NCBI GenBank assembly: GCA_017474235.1
Contig: JAFVIB010000004.1
Location: 248,001 to 312,000, forward strand
Direction: 5' to 3'
DNA length: 64,000 nucleotides
Source of the DNA: Alistipes sp.
Lineage (GTDB): Bacteria; Bacteroidota; Bacteroidia; Bacteroidales; Rikenellaceae
Positions 1 to 9,150 of this stretch are shown one piece after another. The notes under the pieces were generated by a model. The model did not search any database. It had not been told where the DNA came from and saw only the letters and a list, made by a program, of their open reading frames with translations. The translations under genes and the position numbers were made by a program. Each line of letters begins with the position of its first letter. Within the stretch, counting starts at the first letter, position 1.

Positions 1-223
1 CTGTAACAACTCTGTTGAGTGCATCCTGATAGTTTGCCACCATCCACTTGTCGGTCTCTGTGTAGCAGGCGTATGCAAATACATCTGCCGTAGCGACATT
101 CTCGCCGCCCGACTTCTCCTGTATCAGCGTTTTGATAATCAGGTCAGTATCTGTCGTAACCTTCTTAAAGCAGCTTGTGCATAGCACTGCAACCACTGCT
201 ACTATTGCTAATCTATATCTCAT
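1..223 (-). CDS. putative lipoprotein, 3' end outside window
   Basis: The first 74 codons of a gene that runs off the left edge. The ATG at 223 lies inside the last codons of folK (11-base overlap), so it is translationally coupled to it. The start encodes a basic tip, a hydrophobic stretch and a cysteine near residue 18 (VLCTSC), which reads as a lipoprotein signal, although the -3 residue is not a usual one. The mature part (FKKVTTDTDLIIKTL...) contains a DVFAYAC segment that I cannot place in a family. Function unknown. Confidence 0.6.
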   Translation of the reverse strand, partial: MRYRLAIVAVVAVLCTSCFKKVTTDTDLIIKTLIQEKSGGENVATADVFAYACYTETDKWMVANYQDALNRVVT

Positions 224-704
224 TGTCTAAGTTATGTTCTATAATCTTCATCACTCTCTCTCTGCCTTGTTCTACCGTCACACCCAAAGCCTGACACATC
301 GGCACCATCGCAAAGTCGCGCTCAAGCAGCTTCGGGTGCGGTACTTGTAGGTGTGGTGTTACCGTTACCGTATCTCCGTAGAGCAGTATATCGAGGTCTA
401 TCACTCTTGAGGCGTAGTTCTGCCCGCCTGTAACCTTTGCAAGATACTCCGCTTTGCGATCTCTGCCTAATTCGACCTCAATCTGCAACAGGCTCTCAAG
501 CACATCTGTTGCTGGCAGAGCGGTCTCTACAACCCAAGCAATATTTGTAAAACTCTCACTGCACTCAAAGCCCCACGGCTCTGTTTTGTGCCACTCGGAG
601 CGGGCTGTAACAACTCCTATACGCTCCGCAATAAGCTCCTCGGCACACTCTAGCCTTAACTGTGCATCGCCAATATTCCCACCACCAAGAATTACGCACT
701 GCAT
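213..704 (-). CDS. folK: HPPK: 2-amino-4-hydroxy-6-hydroxymethyldihydropteridine diphosphokinase
   Basis: Cytosolic folate-pathway enzyme that transfers pyrophosphate from ATP to 6-hydroxymethyl-7,8-dihydropterin. The 163-residue length is normal for HPPK. The N-terminal GGGNIGD (about residues 7-13) corresponds to the usual GSNLGD loop, the EPWGF segment fits the pterin site, RVIDLDILLYG is the catalytic/metal-binding signature and PHPKLLERDF follows near residue 125. The ATG at 704 shares one base with the holB TGA (TGATG), so I prefer it over the GTG one codon upstream at 707. It is the third gene of a flippase-holB-folK-lipoprotein operon. Confidence 0.93.
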   Translation of the reverse strand: MQCVILGGGNIGDAQLRLECAEELIAERIGVVTARSEWHKTEPWGFECSESFTNIAWVVETALPATDVLESLLQIEVELGRDRKAEYLAKVTGGQNYASRVIDLDILLYGDTVTVTPHLQVPHPKLLERDFAMVPMCQALGVTVEQGRERVMKIIEHNLDNEI

Positions 705-1855
705 CACTTAAGTCGCTTTATATGTTTACTTACGGCAAGAGCAAAGTGTGTAAATACTATTCGCGGATTGCCGTTTTGGTTAATCTGTCGCATAGCACTC
801 TCAATCTGCTCCAATATAGGCTCGATATTCTGACTGCCGATAAATGGAGCAAACTTCTTGCAAAATGCAGCCTCCTCGCCCCATAGATAACTCACCTTCT
901 CGACCCCCGCGTGGAGCATATACGCCTCGCGCAACAGTCGGCTGAAGTCGGTAAGCATACCGCGCTGACGCTCACGGGAGAGTTGTGCTACATCATCTGC
1001 CCAATTCATCAGCTCCAAGTGCTTATCGTTGTAGCTCAGACGCATAACCGAGCAGAATGCCTCGAAGTTCTCCTTTGTGACCTCATCCTCACTCTGACCG
1101 AGCAGCCTTTTAAGCTCCAAAATATCTCCGGCAGCAAGGCGGGCAATATTTTGCGCCTTAACACTGTCCGGCTCACTCTGAAGAGCTATCGGCAACAAAT
1201 CCTCAGTGGTAAGGCGGGGAACGACAACCTCCTGTGTACGAGAGATGATGGTCTTAAGCAGACGGTCTGGTCGCTCGGAGATAAGGATGAAGATAGTCTT
1301 GTCCCACGGCTCCTCGAGAATCTTGAGAATACGGTTTGCAGCCTCCTCGTTCATCGTCTCCGGCAGCCAAATGAGCATCGTCTTATACTCGCTCTCAAAG
1401 CTCTTGAAGCCCAAGCGGCGAATAATCTCCTCCGACTCCTTTGCCGAGATAACTCCCTTAAGGGTCTTGCCGAGGTTGAGTGTGTCAAACCACTGACGAG
1501 GCGAGAAGTATCCACCTGTCTTTGCGAAAATATCACGCCACAACTCGACAAACTCGCGGGCTGTGCTGATAACCACCTCGCCACTCTTCTTGCCCTGCTT
1601 GTTTACAGGAAAGACAAAGTGTAGGTCAGGGTGTGCCAACTGCTCAATCTGACGGCACGATGGGCAGACTCCGCAACTATCGCCATTTTGGCGATTACGG
1701 CAGTGGATATACTGAGCATAGGCAACGGCAAGGGGAAGAGTGCCTGCTCCGGCAGCACCCGAGAAGAGTTGCGCGTGGCTTATTCGCCCGCTATCTACGC
1801 TGCGTACAAGGTGCTCCTTGAGCTGCTGCTGTCCTACAATATCAGAGAATTTCAT
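704..1855 (-). CDS. holB: DNA polymerase III delta' subunit
   Basis: Clamp-loader subunit of the replicative polymerase. It is AAA+-like: the position of the Walker A motif reads GAAGAGTLPL and lacks the lysine, as expected for a delta' subunit that does not hydrolyse ATP. A cysteine cluster (CRNRQNGDSCGVCPSC, near residues 52-67) is the zinc module of this family. DKTIFILISE and LLKTIISRTQ match the sensor region. At 383 residues it is close to other Bacteroidetes copies. Its ATG overlaps the upstream flippase stop by four bases (ATGA). Confidence 0.9.
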   Translation of the reverse strand: MKFSDIVGQQQLKEHLVRSVDSGRISHAQLFSGAAGAGTLPLAVAYAQYIHCRNRQNGDSCGVCPSCRQIEQLAHPDLHFVFPVNKQGKKSGEVVISTAREFVELWRDIFAKTGGYFSPRQWFDTLNLGKTLKGVISAKESEEIIRRLGFKSFESEYKTMLIWLPETMNEEAANRILKILEEPWDKTIFILISERPDRLLKTIISRTQEVVVPRLTTEDLLPIALQSEPDSVKAQNIARLAAGDILELKRLLGQSEDEVTKENFEAFCSVMRLSYNDKHLELMNWADDVAQLSRERQRGMLTDFSRLLREAYMLHAGVEKVSYLWGEEAAFCKKFAPFIGSQNIEPILEQIESAMRQINQNGNPRIVFTHFALAVSKHIKRLK

Positions 1856-3309
1856 CGTCTTACAATTGCCTTTACAAGTCCTACAACATCTATCTTCTCG
1901 CGTCTAACGGCATAGAGCAGATAGAGTACAAATAAAATGGTGCTAACTATATAGTTTGCCACTGCGCCCTCTGTCGGGATATACTCCGCAACAAAGAATA
2001 TAGCCATCGCTACGACTACATATTCCGCTATACGACCAAAATCATAAGGTGTCGGGAAGTGTATGCGATTTAGAGTCAGGCTGACGGCAACCATTACAAC
2101 CTCTGCAATAAAACGGCTCCAAGCAGCACCATAGTATCCGCTGCGAGGAATGAGTATAAAGCCGGCTACGACACTCGCCGTAAGACCGCTCAGGGTAATC
2201 CATAGCGCATAGCGGGTCTTCTCCTCACGCTTATACCAGAATGAGAGGTTGAGCCATACTCCACTCAGAACATTTGCTCCGAGTACTATCGGTAGTATAA
2301 AGACACCCTCGCGGAAGTCACTACCCACGATAAGTGCAAAAATATCTCTGAAGAGTGCGATAGCAAGGAAGATAATCATCGAGGCGAGGATATAGTACTT
2401 CATCGCCGCCGCATTTGTCTCCACAAACTCATCCTTACGGAAGTTGGCAAGGAAGAATGGCTCGGCAGCGAGGCGATACATCTGAGTAAAGAGGGTCATC
2501 ACTACGGCAATCTTGGTGATAGCTCCGTAGATACCCAACTGCGCCATAGCTCCCTCCGGAACAAGGTACTTGATAAGCTGTCGGTCGATAAACTCGCCGG
2601 CAGTACCCGCAATAGATGATATAAGCAGCGGAAGAGAGTAGGCAAACATCGCTCCGAGCATCGCCCAATGAATCTTTGGCAGAGTTCTGCCCGAGGCTGT
2701 TACAGCAACGGTTGTTATGGCACTTGCCAGCAGGTTTGCCACAAATGCCCAACCTACTCCAAATTCGCTATCAAAGAGCCCGACAGCCCAAAAGAGTACG
2801 GCAAAGCCAACCTGCATAACGATATTGGCAGTCTTGAAACCGACAAATCGCATAGCCTGCCCCGCCTCGCGCAATCGTGAGAACGGAATTGCTCCGGCAA
2901 CATCAAAAAAGACAATCGCCGCCACAATAATCACATACTCGGGGTGTGCAGTGTATGCCTCGCCCATAAGTTCGGAGCAAGGCTTTGCAAAGAGGGCTAT
3001 AATTGCAAAGAAAACAGCTGCTGCAAGGGTTGTTATACCCCACATTGTGGTAAAGATGCGTCTCTTAGCAGCAGCGACATCTCCACCCGCAGCCTCAGCC
3101 TTTGCCGTAAAGCGGAAGAAACCGCTCTCCATACCGAGTGTAAGCAGTACTAACGCAAAGGGGATAAGGGCATAGACATCGGTGATTATTCCGTAGGTCT
3201 CTACACCGAAGATACGGGTATAGAACGGTGTGAGCAGGTAACTTAAAAACCTACCCAATATGGTACTGATACCATAAATTGCCGTCTGTTTTGCTAATTT
3301 GTCAAGCAT
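1852..3309 (-). CDS. Wzx-like polysaccharide flippase, MATE/MVF superfamily
   Basis: Integral membrane protein of 485 residues with about 12-14 predicted helices spread over the whole length. The N-terminal QTAIYGISTILGRFLSYLLT and PFYTR are typical of the polysaccharide-biosynthesis (RfbX/Wzx) family, which flips lipid-linked glycans across the inner membrane. I chose the ATG at 3309 over an upstream in-frame start because the preceding 18 codons look non-coding and the promoter -7 box lies at 3361-3368. No glycosyltransferases sit next to it, so the substrate (capsule, O-antigen or another lipid-linked sugar) cannot be told. It leads the operon with holB and folK. Confidence 0.85.
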   Translation of the reverse strand: MLDKLAKQTAIYGISTILGRFLSYLLTPFYTRIFGVETYGIITDVYALIPFALVLLTLGMESGFFRFTAKAEAAGGDVAAAKRRIFTTMWGITTLAAAVFFAIIALFAKPCSELMGEAYTAHPEYVIIVAAIVFFDVAGAIPFSRLREAGQAMRFVGFKTANIVMQVGFAVLFWAVGLFDSEFGVGWAFVANLLASAITTVAVTASGRTLPKIHWAMLGAMFAYSLPLLISSIAGTAGEFIDRQLIKYLVPEGAMAQLGIYGAITKIAVVMTLFTQMYRLAAEPFFLANFRKDEFVETNAAAMKYYILASMIIFLAIALFRDIFALIVGSDFREGVFILPIVLGANVLSGVWLNLSFWYKREEKTRYALWITLSGLTASVVAGFILIPRSGYYGAAWSRFIAEVVMVAVSLTLNRIHFPTPYDFGRIAEYVVVAMAIFFVAEYIPTEGAVANYIVSTILFVLYLLYAVRREKIDVVGLVKAIVRR

Positions 3310-3360
3310 AAATCTATCTCTGCAACCCTTGCGCGCATACGCACACACGCCTGCAATTTG

Positions 3361-3368
3361 CAAAGATA
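3361..3368 (-). promoter_or_regulatory. -7 promoter element (TATCTTTG) of the flippase-holB-folK operon
   Basis: On the minus strand this is TATCTTTG, matching the Bacteroidetes -7 consensus TAnnTTTG. It lies 52 bases upstream of the flippase ATG and downstream of hslR, so the flippase operon can be transcribed independently of the dcw unit. Confidence 0.6.
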
Positions 3369-3403
3369 GATATTTTTATCGGGAATGCCAAATAACAAGG
3401 CAG

Positions 3404-3823
3404 TTACTCCTCGTCATCATCAAAAAAAGCCTCGTCGTCAAAGAACATCTCCTCCATAACGGCATCAATCTCTCGACGCTCCTTCTTTGTCGGGCGACCT
3501 GTGCCGCGCTCACGAAATACGAAGATTGTCTCGCGCGGAATATTGAGCTTCTCCAACTCACTCTGCGGAGTGATATTTTGGCAGTACTGCGGGACATTTT
3601 TTGCCGGCTGGCGATTAGCAACAAGCTCTGTGATAAGGTAGGTGTAGGTAATCATCGCACGCTTGACCTCTACGCGGTCACCAATTTTTGCCTCACGAGA
3701 GGGCTTTGCGTAGGCTCCGTTTACAGTTACCTTATTGTTGCGTATAGCATCTGCGGCATCGCTGCGAGTCTTGAAGATTCGCACTGCCCACAGGTATTTA
3801 TCAAGTCTTACACTGTCGCTCAT
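3404..3823 (-). CDS. hslR: S4-domain RNA-binding protein, Hsp15 (HslR)-like
   Basis: A 139-residue cytosolic protein with an N-terminal S4 domain (RLDKYLWAVRIFKTRSDA, then VTVNGAYAKPSREAKIGD, residues 6-50), the fold with which Hsp15 binds stalled 50S subunits carrying peptidyl-tRNA. A basic middle (RGTGRPTKKERREID) is followed by an acidic tail FFDDEAFFDDDEE. It follows ftsW by 12 bases, so it is probably the last gene of the long dcw transcript. In the canonical order this slot belongs to murG, which is one reason for suspecting a rearrangement here. Confidence 0.85.
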   Translation of the reverse strand: MSDSVRLDKYLWAVRIFKTRSDAADAIRNNKVTVNGAYAKPSREAKIGDRVEVKRAMITYTYLITELVANRQPAKNVPQYCQNITPQSELEKLNIPRETIFVFRERGTGRPTKKERREIDAVMEEMFFDDEAFFDDDEE

Positions 3824-3835
3824 AGTTGTTGTCTG

Positions 3836-5116
3836 TTAAAAATCCTCCTCCGGCGGGGTCATCGCCGCAGTGCCTTCGGGTGGGGTAAGTGTTCGGTTGT
3901 TTACTTGGCGGCTGATACTCAGGATTATACCCAAGGCGGCAGCTGTACAGAGCATAGATGTTCCTCCGTGCGATATGAGCGGGAGGTTTTGTCCCGTCTC
4001 AAAAAAGAGGTTTGTCGAGACCATAAAGTGCAGCAGTGCCTGACAGACTATCAGCAGCGCGAGCCCGAGGACAAGCAATCCTCCAAAGAGCCAGCGACAA
4101 CCTCGGAAAATGTAAACTGCGCGGGCGAAAATCCACGCATAGAGTATAACCAAAATCATACCCATAATAATTCCGTACTCCTCGACAAAGAAGGAGAAGA
4201 TATAGTCACTCTCGGGGTGAGTAATCTTGGCTCTCATAACGCTCTGACCCGCTCCTACACCAAATACTCCGCCATCATAGATGGCAATCATTGCGTGGTC
4301 AGCATCTGTCAAAGGTCTGGTTACGGTAGAGTCGGCAGGTGTTGTCCACGAGGCGACAAAGTTTGAGATACGACTACCCGCTGTGCTCACACGACCACCA
4401 CCAACACCGATGTATAGAGCTGCTGCCGCGGCGACAATAAGGATAAATTTCAAAATCTCCCGCATCTTTGCTCGGGCAATAAATAGCATCACTATACCGA
4501 TGCCGAAAACAAGCAAAGCCGAGGAGTTATGAGCCTTGACAATAACGGCTACCGAGGCGACAATCGGGAGTAGTATTTTTACCGTGCCGTTAAGTAGTAT
4601 ATCGAGCTGTTTGCGACGATCTTTTTTGCCCCATTTCCACGGGTTTAGCGATGGTGTAAGTTGTTGTTTATTAATTGTTTGCTGAGCGTCGTCAAGGAGC
4701 CTTGCGAGAAGCAGTATCGTAGCCACTTTCAGCAGCTCCGAGGGCTGAACAGAAAAGCCGAAATCGTACCATCGTGCAGCACCATTTGTATCGGCTCCGA
4801 AGAAATAGACCCCGAGTGTGAAAAACCAACAAAATATATATGCTATCGGTGCTACTTTATATAGAAATTTTGCCGGAACGAAGTAGAATCCCAGCATTGT
4901 GAGCAGTGATAGAGAGAGGACAAAGAGGTGCTTGGTAAATATGGCATTTGTCTGCGTTCCCATATGTGCATAGCCCATCTTTGCGACCGATGAATAGACC
5001 ACAAGGGTAGAGATAATTACAAGGATTGGGATGATTACCCCCAAAACCTTATCTCCCTTAAAAAGGCTGACCTTCGACAGTATCGAAGGAACCGCTCCGC
5101 CATTCTCCTGCTGCAT
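3836..5116 (-). CDS. ftsW: FtsW lipid II polymerase (SEDS family)
   Basis: Septal peptidoglycan glycosyltransferase working with FtsI in the inner membrane. Its 426 residues contain about ten hydrophobic helices. SEDS hallmarks are present: FGADTNGAARW..., a QPSELLKVATILLLARLL segment, HPESDYIFSFFVEEYG with the conserved E near the middle, and LPLISHGGTSML near the C-terminus. It begins one base after murD ends. The short hydrophilic tail is proline/threonine-rich. That it is FtsW rather than RodA is supported by the mur neighbours and by a separate rodA at 40228-41688. Confidence 0.93.
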   Translation of the reverse strand: MQQENGGAVPSILSKVSLFKGDKVLGVIIPILVIISTLVVYSSVAKMGYAHMGTQTNAIFTKHLFVLSLSLLTMLGFYFVPAKFLYKVAPIAYIFCWFFTLGVYFFGADTNGAARWYDFGFSVQPSELLKVATILLLARLLDDAQQTINKQQLTPSLNPWKWGKKDRRKQLDILLNGTVKILLPIVASVAVIVKAHNSSALLVFGIGIVMLFIARAKMREILKFILIVAAAAALYIGVGGGRVSTAGSRISNFVASWTTPADSTVTRPLTDADHAMIAIYDGGVFGVGAGQSVMRAKITHPESDYIFSFFVEEYGIIMGMILVILYAWIFARAVYIFRGCRWLFGGLLVLGLALLIVCQALLHFMVSTNLFFETGQNLPLISHGGTSMLCTAAALGIILSISRQVNNRTLTPPEGTAAMTPPEEDF

Positions 5117-5117
5117 A

Positions 5118-6476
5118 CTACTTTACATTTTGATTAACCCACTCCTTAAACAGCTCGCCTCGCTGGCAGTAGTTCTTAAACAGGTCGAAACTTGCGCAAG
5201 CAGGGGAGAGCAGAACTGCATCTCCACTCTTTGCCGCACTGACAGCTGCACGCATCGCGCTATCTAAAGAGTCGGTAGAGATTATATTGGGAACAATGCC
5301 CTCGAAAGATGTTTGTAACTTGTTGTTATCCAAACCCATACATATAAGGGTATGCACCTTCTCCTTAGCAAATTTTACAAGTGGTGTATAGTCATTTCCC
5401 TTATCCGTTCCGCCGGCAATCCATACCGTTGGACGGGTCATACTTTCAAGAGCATACCATACAGAATCTACATTTGTAGCCTTCGAATCGTTGATATACA
5501 GCACACCGTCAATCTCTGCCACCGGCTCAAGGCGATGCTCAACAGGCGAGAAACTGTATATAGACTGTGCCACCTTCTCAGGCTCAACTCCAGCAGCAAG
5601 GGCTGCCAAAGCCGCTGCCATAGCATCGTAGGCGTTATGCAGACCCTTTATCTGCATCTTATCCGTATCAATTTCAACCTCGCTACTACCTACACGGGCA
5701 GTGAAGAGACTCCCTGACAAGCAGGCGTCACCCGCACCGCTTGCCACAGCTGTACGCGCCATAAACGGCAGTTCGCGTGAGCGCAGCGGATGCTTCTCTA
5801 ACTCTTGCGTAATTATCTGGTCATCAGCAGAGTAGATAAAGCAGTCACGGCTGTTTTGGTTGCGTGTGATACGCATTTTCGAGTCGATATAGTTTTGGAA
5901 ACAGTAGTTATATCTATCCAAGTGGTCAGGTGTGATATTCATTAACACGGCAATATTGGCTCTAAAGTCGAACATACCGTCAAGTTGGAAACTGCTCAAC
6001 TCGAGTACATACCAATCATACTGTGCTGTAGCAACACTATATGCAAACGACTCTCCGATATTGCCACCCAAAGCCACATTATAGCCCGCGTCAGACAATA
6101 TTTTATATATAAGTGAGGTCGTTGTGGTCTTGCCATTGCTACCTGTAATACATATTGTCTTTGCCTTGCCCATATATCGAGCAGCAAACTCCATCTCGGA
6201 GATAACGGCAATACCCTTCTCTCTCAGGGCAACCACCACGGGAGCTTTGTCGGGAATACCCGGTGACTTGATAACCTCGGTGGCTGAAAGAATCTTATCC
6301 ATAGAGTGACCACCCTGCTCATACTCTACACCCCACTGCTCCAAACGCTCTCTATATAGCTCCGATATTGTACCGGCATCAGAGAGAAAGACATCGTGTC
6401 CCACCTTTTTTGCCAAAATTGCAGAGCCATAGCCGCTTATTCCGCCTCCGAGGACTACTATACGCTGTCGTTTCAT
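5118..6476 (-). CDS. murD: UDP-MurNAc-L-alanine:D-glutamate ligase
   Basis: Cytosolic Mur ligase that adds D-Glu to UDP-MurNAc-L-Ala. It has 452 residues. The N-terminal Rossmann-like part starts VVLGGGISGYGSAILAKK; the ATP-binding loop CITGSNGKTTTTS lies near residue 112; MNITPDHLDRY carries the histidine/aspartate of the family; the C-terminal domain has VWIAGGTDKGNDY and LLSPACASFD. It overlaps nothing and sits 2 bases downstream of mraY and 1 base upstream of ftsW, so it is certainly co-transcribed. Confidence 0.95.
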   Translation of the reverse strand: MKRQRIVVLGGGISGYGSAILAKKVGHDVFLSDAGTISELYRERLEQWGVEYEQGGHSMDKILSATEVIKSPGIPDKAPVVVALREKGIAVISEMEFAARYMGKAKTICITGSNGKTTTTSLIYKILSDAGYNVALGGNIGESFAYSVATAQYDWYVLELSSFQLDGMFDFRANIAVLMNITPDHLDRYNYCFQNYIDSKMRITRNQNSRDCFIYSADDQIITQELEKHPLRSRELPFMARTAVASGAGDACLSGSLFTARVGSSEVEIDTDKMQIKGLHNAYDAMAAALAALAAGVEPEKVAQSIYSFSPVEHRLEPVAEIDGVLYINDSKATNVDSVWYALESMTRPTVWIAGGTDKGNDYTPLVKFAKEKVHTLICMGLDNNKLQTSFEGIVPNIISTDSLDSAMRAAVSAAKSGDAVLLSPACASFDLFKNYCQRGELFKEWVNQNVK

Positions 6477-6478
6477 TG

Positions 6479-7678
6479 TTATCGAATTTTAAGGGTTACA
6501 AGGCTGATTGCAGCCAGCAGCAGAGAGATGATTACAAAGCGCATAGTAATCTTGCTCTCGTGTATCAACTTCTTTTGATAGTGATGGTGGATAGGCGACA
6601 TCAGAAATACTCTGCGACCCTCGCCATACTTCTTCTTTGTATGTGCAAAGTAGCGTCGCTGGATAATTACCGAGAGGGTCTCGACAACAAATACACCGCA
6701 CATTATCGGCAGCAGCAGCTCTTTGCGGATACAGAGCGCAAAGACGGCAATAATACCACCAATGGCAAGCGAGCCGGTATCTCCCATAAATATCTGCGCC
6801 GGATAGGAGTTGTACCACAAAAATCCCAGCAGCGCACCGGTCATCGCGAGGGCAAAGACAAATAGCTCTCCGCTGTTTGGTATAAACATAATGTTGAGGT
6901 AGTCGGCATAGATTATGTGACCCGAGAGGTAGGCTAACACTCCGAGTACGACCACTATCGGTATCGACACACCCGTCAGCAGACCGTCTATACCGTCAGT
7001 AAGGTTTGCGGCATTAGAGACTGCTGTAACGATAAGTATTGCCATAAAGACATAGAGTATCCACGCAGCAGTTTGATTGCCACCTGTGAGCCAACTATAA
7101 TCAAACTCGTTCTCCTTGAAGAATGGGATTGTTGTCTGTGTAGTCTTTATATCCTGCACAACTTCGATATGCTCCTCGCTGCTCTGTGGGACATTGTATT
7201 CACGGACAACAACATCCTCAGAGAACCACATCACGCTGCCCACGATAATTCCGAGACCTATCTGACCGACAATCTTAAATTTACCCTTCAGACCCTCTTT
7301 GTTGTGCTTAAAGACCTTGATATAGTCATCCAAAAAGCCGATTGCTCCACACCAAATGGTCGAAATAATCATCAGTAGTATGTAGATATTATCCAAACGG
7401 GCAAAGAGCAGTGTCGGAACAAGTATTGCCAGCAGAATAAGGATGCCACCCATCGTCGGAGTGCCCTTTTTTGCCATCTGACCCTCAAGCCCCAAATCTC
7501 TAATCTCCTCGCCGATTTGCAACCTCTGCAAGCGACGAATAATCGGCAGTCCGACATAGATTACAAGTAGCAGTGCTAAGATAAATGCTGCAATGGATCG
7601 GAAGGTGATGTATTGAAACATTCCCGACCCCGGTAGATCATAGACCTTGTCAAGGTATTGAAAAAGGTTGTATAACAT
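6479..7678 (-). CDS. mraY: phospho-MurNAc-pentapeptide transferase (lipid I synthase)
   Basis: Inner-membrane enzyme that joins phospho-MurNAc-pentapeptide to undecaprenyl phosphate. It has 399 residues and about ten helices. Diagnostic segments are [22 protein letters not shown] (catalytic DD), [24 protein letters not shown] and the histidine cluster SPIHHHYQ. It is about 40 residues longer than the E. coli enzyme because of a hydrophilic insert around residues 170-205 ([20 protein letters not shown] region), which I associate with Bacteroidetes MraY proteins. It lies 11 bases downstream of murE. Confidence 0.95.
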   Translation of the reverse strand: MLYNLFQYLDKVYDLPGSGMFQYITFRSIAAFILALLLVIYVGLPIIRRLQRLQIGEEIRDLGLEGQMAKKGTPTMGGILILLAILVPTLLFARLDNIYILLMIISTIWCGAIGFLDDYIKVFKHNKEGLKGKFKIVGQIGLGIIVGSVMWFSEDVVVREYNVPQSSEEHIEVVQDIKTTQTTIPFFKENEFDYSWLTGGNQTAAWILYVFMAILIVTAVSNAANLTDGIDGLLTGVSIPIVVVLGVLAYLSGHIIYADYLNIMFIPNSGELFVFALAMTGALLGFLWYNSYPAQIFMGDTGSLAIGGIIAVFALCIRKELLLPIMCGVFVVETLSVIIQRRYFAHTKKKYGEGRRVFLMSPIHHHYQKKLIHESKITMRFVIISLLLAAISLVTLKIR

Positions 7679-7689
7679 AGTATTGATAA

Positions 7690-9147
7690 TTATCTGTTAA
7701 ATGTTGAAAACCAATATATTACTCGCTCTTTGTCGTTAAAATCAAACTTCTGATTGCCAATAATCTGGTAACACTCGTGACCTTTGCCGGCAACGACAAT
7801 TATATCGCCGGCACTGCTGAGCATTACTGCTGTCTTGATAGCGTCATCTCTATCGACAATCTTCATATAGTTATCTGTTACGGCAACTCCAGCCTCCATA
7901 TCGCGCAGAATCTGCTCCGGATCCTCGCTGCGAGGGTTGTCAGAGGTAAATATCGCGCGGTCAGAGTATTTGACGGCAATCTGCGCCATCTCAGGACGCT
8001 TTGTCTTGTCGCGCTCGCCACCGCAGCCGCAGATGAGAGTCACAGATTGATTTTTTGTGCGAATTTCGCCAACGGTCTTGAGTATATTCTCCAACGCATC
8101 GGGTGTGTGGGCGTAGTCGATAATGGCTGTTGTACCGTCACCGGCGTGGACAATGTCAAATCTGCCATCAACAGGGTGTAGCAGAGTAAGACAACGCATA
8201 ACCTCGTCTTTATCAAGCCCGAGCTCTACTGCTGCGGCATATACCGTAAGCAGGTTATAGGCGTTAAAGCGACCCAGGAAGCCGACCCACAAATCTGTGT
8301 TATCTATGCGGAGCATCATACCCTCGGCAGTGGTCTCCATAATCTTGCAGGTGTAGTCTGCATGGCGACGAATAGAGAGTGTAAGAGGTTTAGCAGCTGT
8401 GTTTTGTAACATCACCTCGCCGTTGCGGTCATCGCAGTTTACAATGGCAAAACTACCCTTCGGCAGCTCATCAAAAAATATCTTCTTTGCGCGAATATAC
8501 TCTGCAAAGGTCTTATGATAGTCAAGATGGTCGTGTGTCAGGTTTGTAAAGAGGGCTCCGGCAAAGTGAATACCGTATATTCTTCGCTGCACAATGGCGT
8601 GAGAAGAGCACTCCATAAAGCAGTACTCGCATCCTCGCTCTACCATTGCCGCCAACATAGCGTTGAGGCGGATAGTGTCGGGTGTTGTATGGGTGGACTC
8701 TATCTGCTCATCATCAACCTTATAGACCACTGTCGATATAAGACCTGCCTTGTGTCCCATTGCTCGAACAAGGTCGTAGAGCAGTGTTGCAATAGTTGTC
8801 TTACCATTAGTGCCTGTAACTCCGACAACTGTAATCTTACGGCTCGGATTACCGTAGAAGTTGGATGCCACAAGAGCCATAGCCTTATCGGTATCCTCTA
8901 CAACGATATGTGTTGCACGCTCTGTATCAGCACCCTCCACAAGTCGCTTGCAGATAACAACCGTTGCACCCTTCTCGACAGCGCTATTTATATAGTTGTG
9001 ACCATCTGCCGCCACACCTTCAATGGCAAAGAAACAACTACCTGCCGTGACCTGTCTGGAGTCGTATGTAAGGTTGCTCACCTCGCGCTCGACAGCTCCG
9101 TGCAGTGATTGGTAATCTATATTTTTAAGTAGCTCCCTGATATTCAT
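7690..9147 (-). CDS. murE: UDP-MurNAc-tripeptide synthetase, meso-DAP adding
   Basis: Cytosolic Mur ligase adding the third residue of the stem peptide; 485 residues. The ATP loop is [15 protein letters not shown] (near residue 110), and [11 protein letters not shown] and [10 protein letters not shown] follow as in the family. The substrate-specificity motif reads [13 protein letters not shown] is the signature of enzymes that add meso-diaminopimelate rather than lysine, so the peptidoglycan is predicted to be DAP-type. This fits lysC in the same operon and dapD at 16283. Confidence 0.95.
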   Translation of the reverse strand: MNIRELLKNIDYQSLHGAVEREVSNLTYDSRQVTAGSCFFAIEGVAADGHNYINSAVEKGATVVICKRLVEGADTERATHIVVEDTDKAMALVASNFYGNPSRKITVVGVTGTNGKTTIATLLYDLVRAMGHKAGLISTVVYKVDDEQIESTHTTPDTIRLNAMLAAMVERGCEYCFMECSSHAIVQRRIYGIHFAGALFTNLTHDHLDYHKTFAEYIRAKKIFFDELPKGSFAIVNCDDRNGEVMLQNTAAKPLTLSIRRHADYTCKIMETTAEGMMLRIDNTDLWVGFLGRFNAYNLLTVYAAAVELGLDKDEVMRCLTLLHPVDGRFDIVHAGDGTTAIIDYAHTPDALENILKTVGEIRTKNQSVTLICGCGGERDKTKRPEMAQIAVKYSDRAIFTSDNPRSEDPEQILRDMEAGVAVTDNYMKIVDRDDAIKTAVMLSSAGDIIVVAGKGHECYQIIGNQKFDFNDKERVIYWFSTFNR

Positions 9148-9150
9148 CTG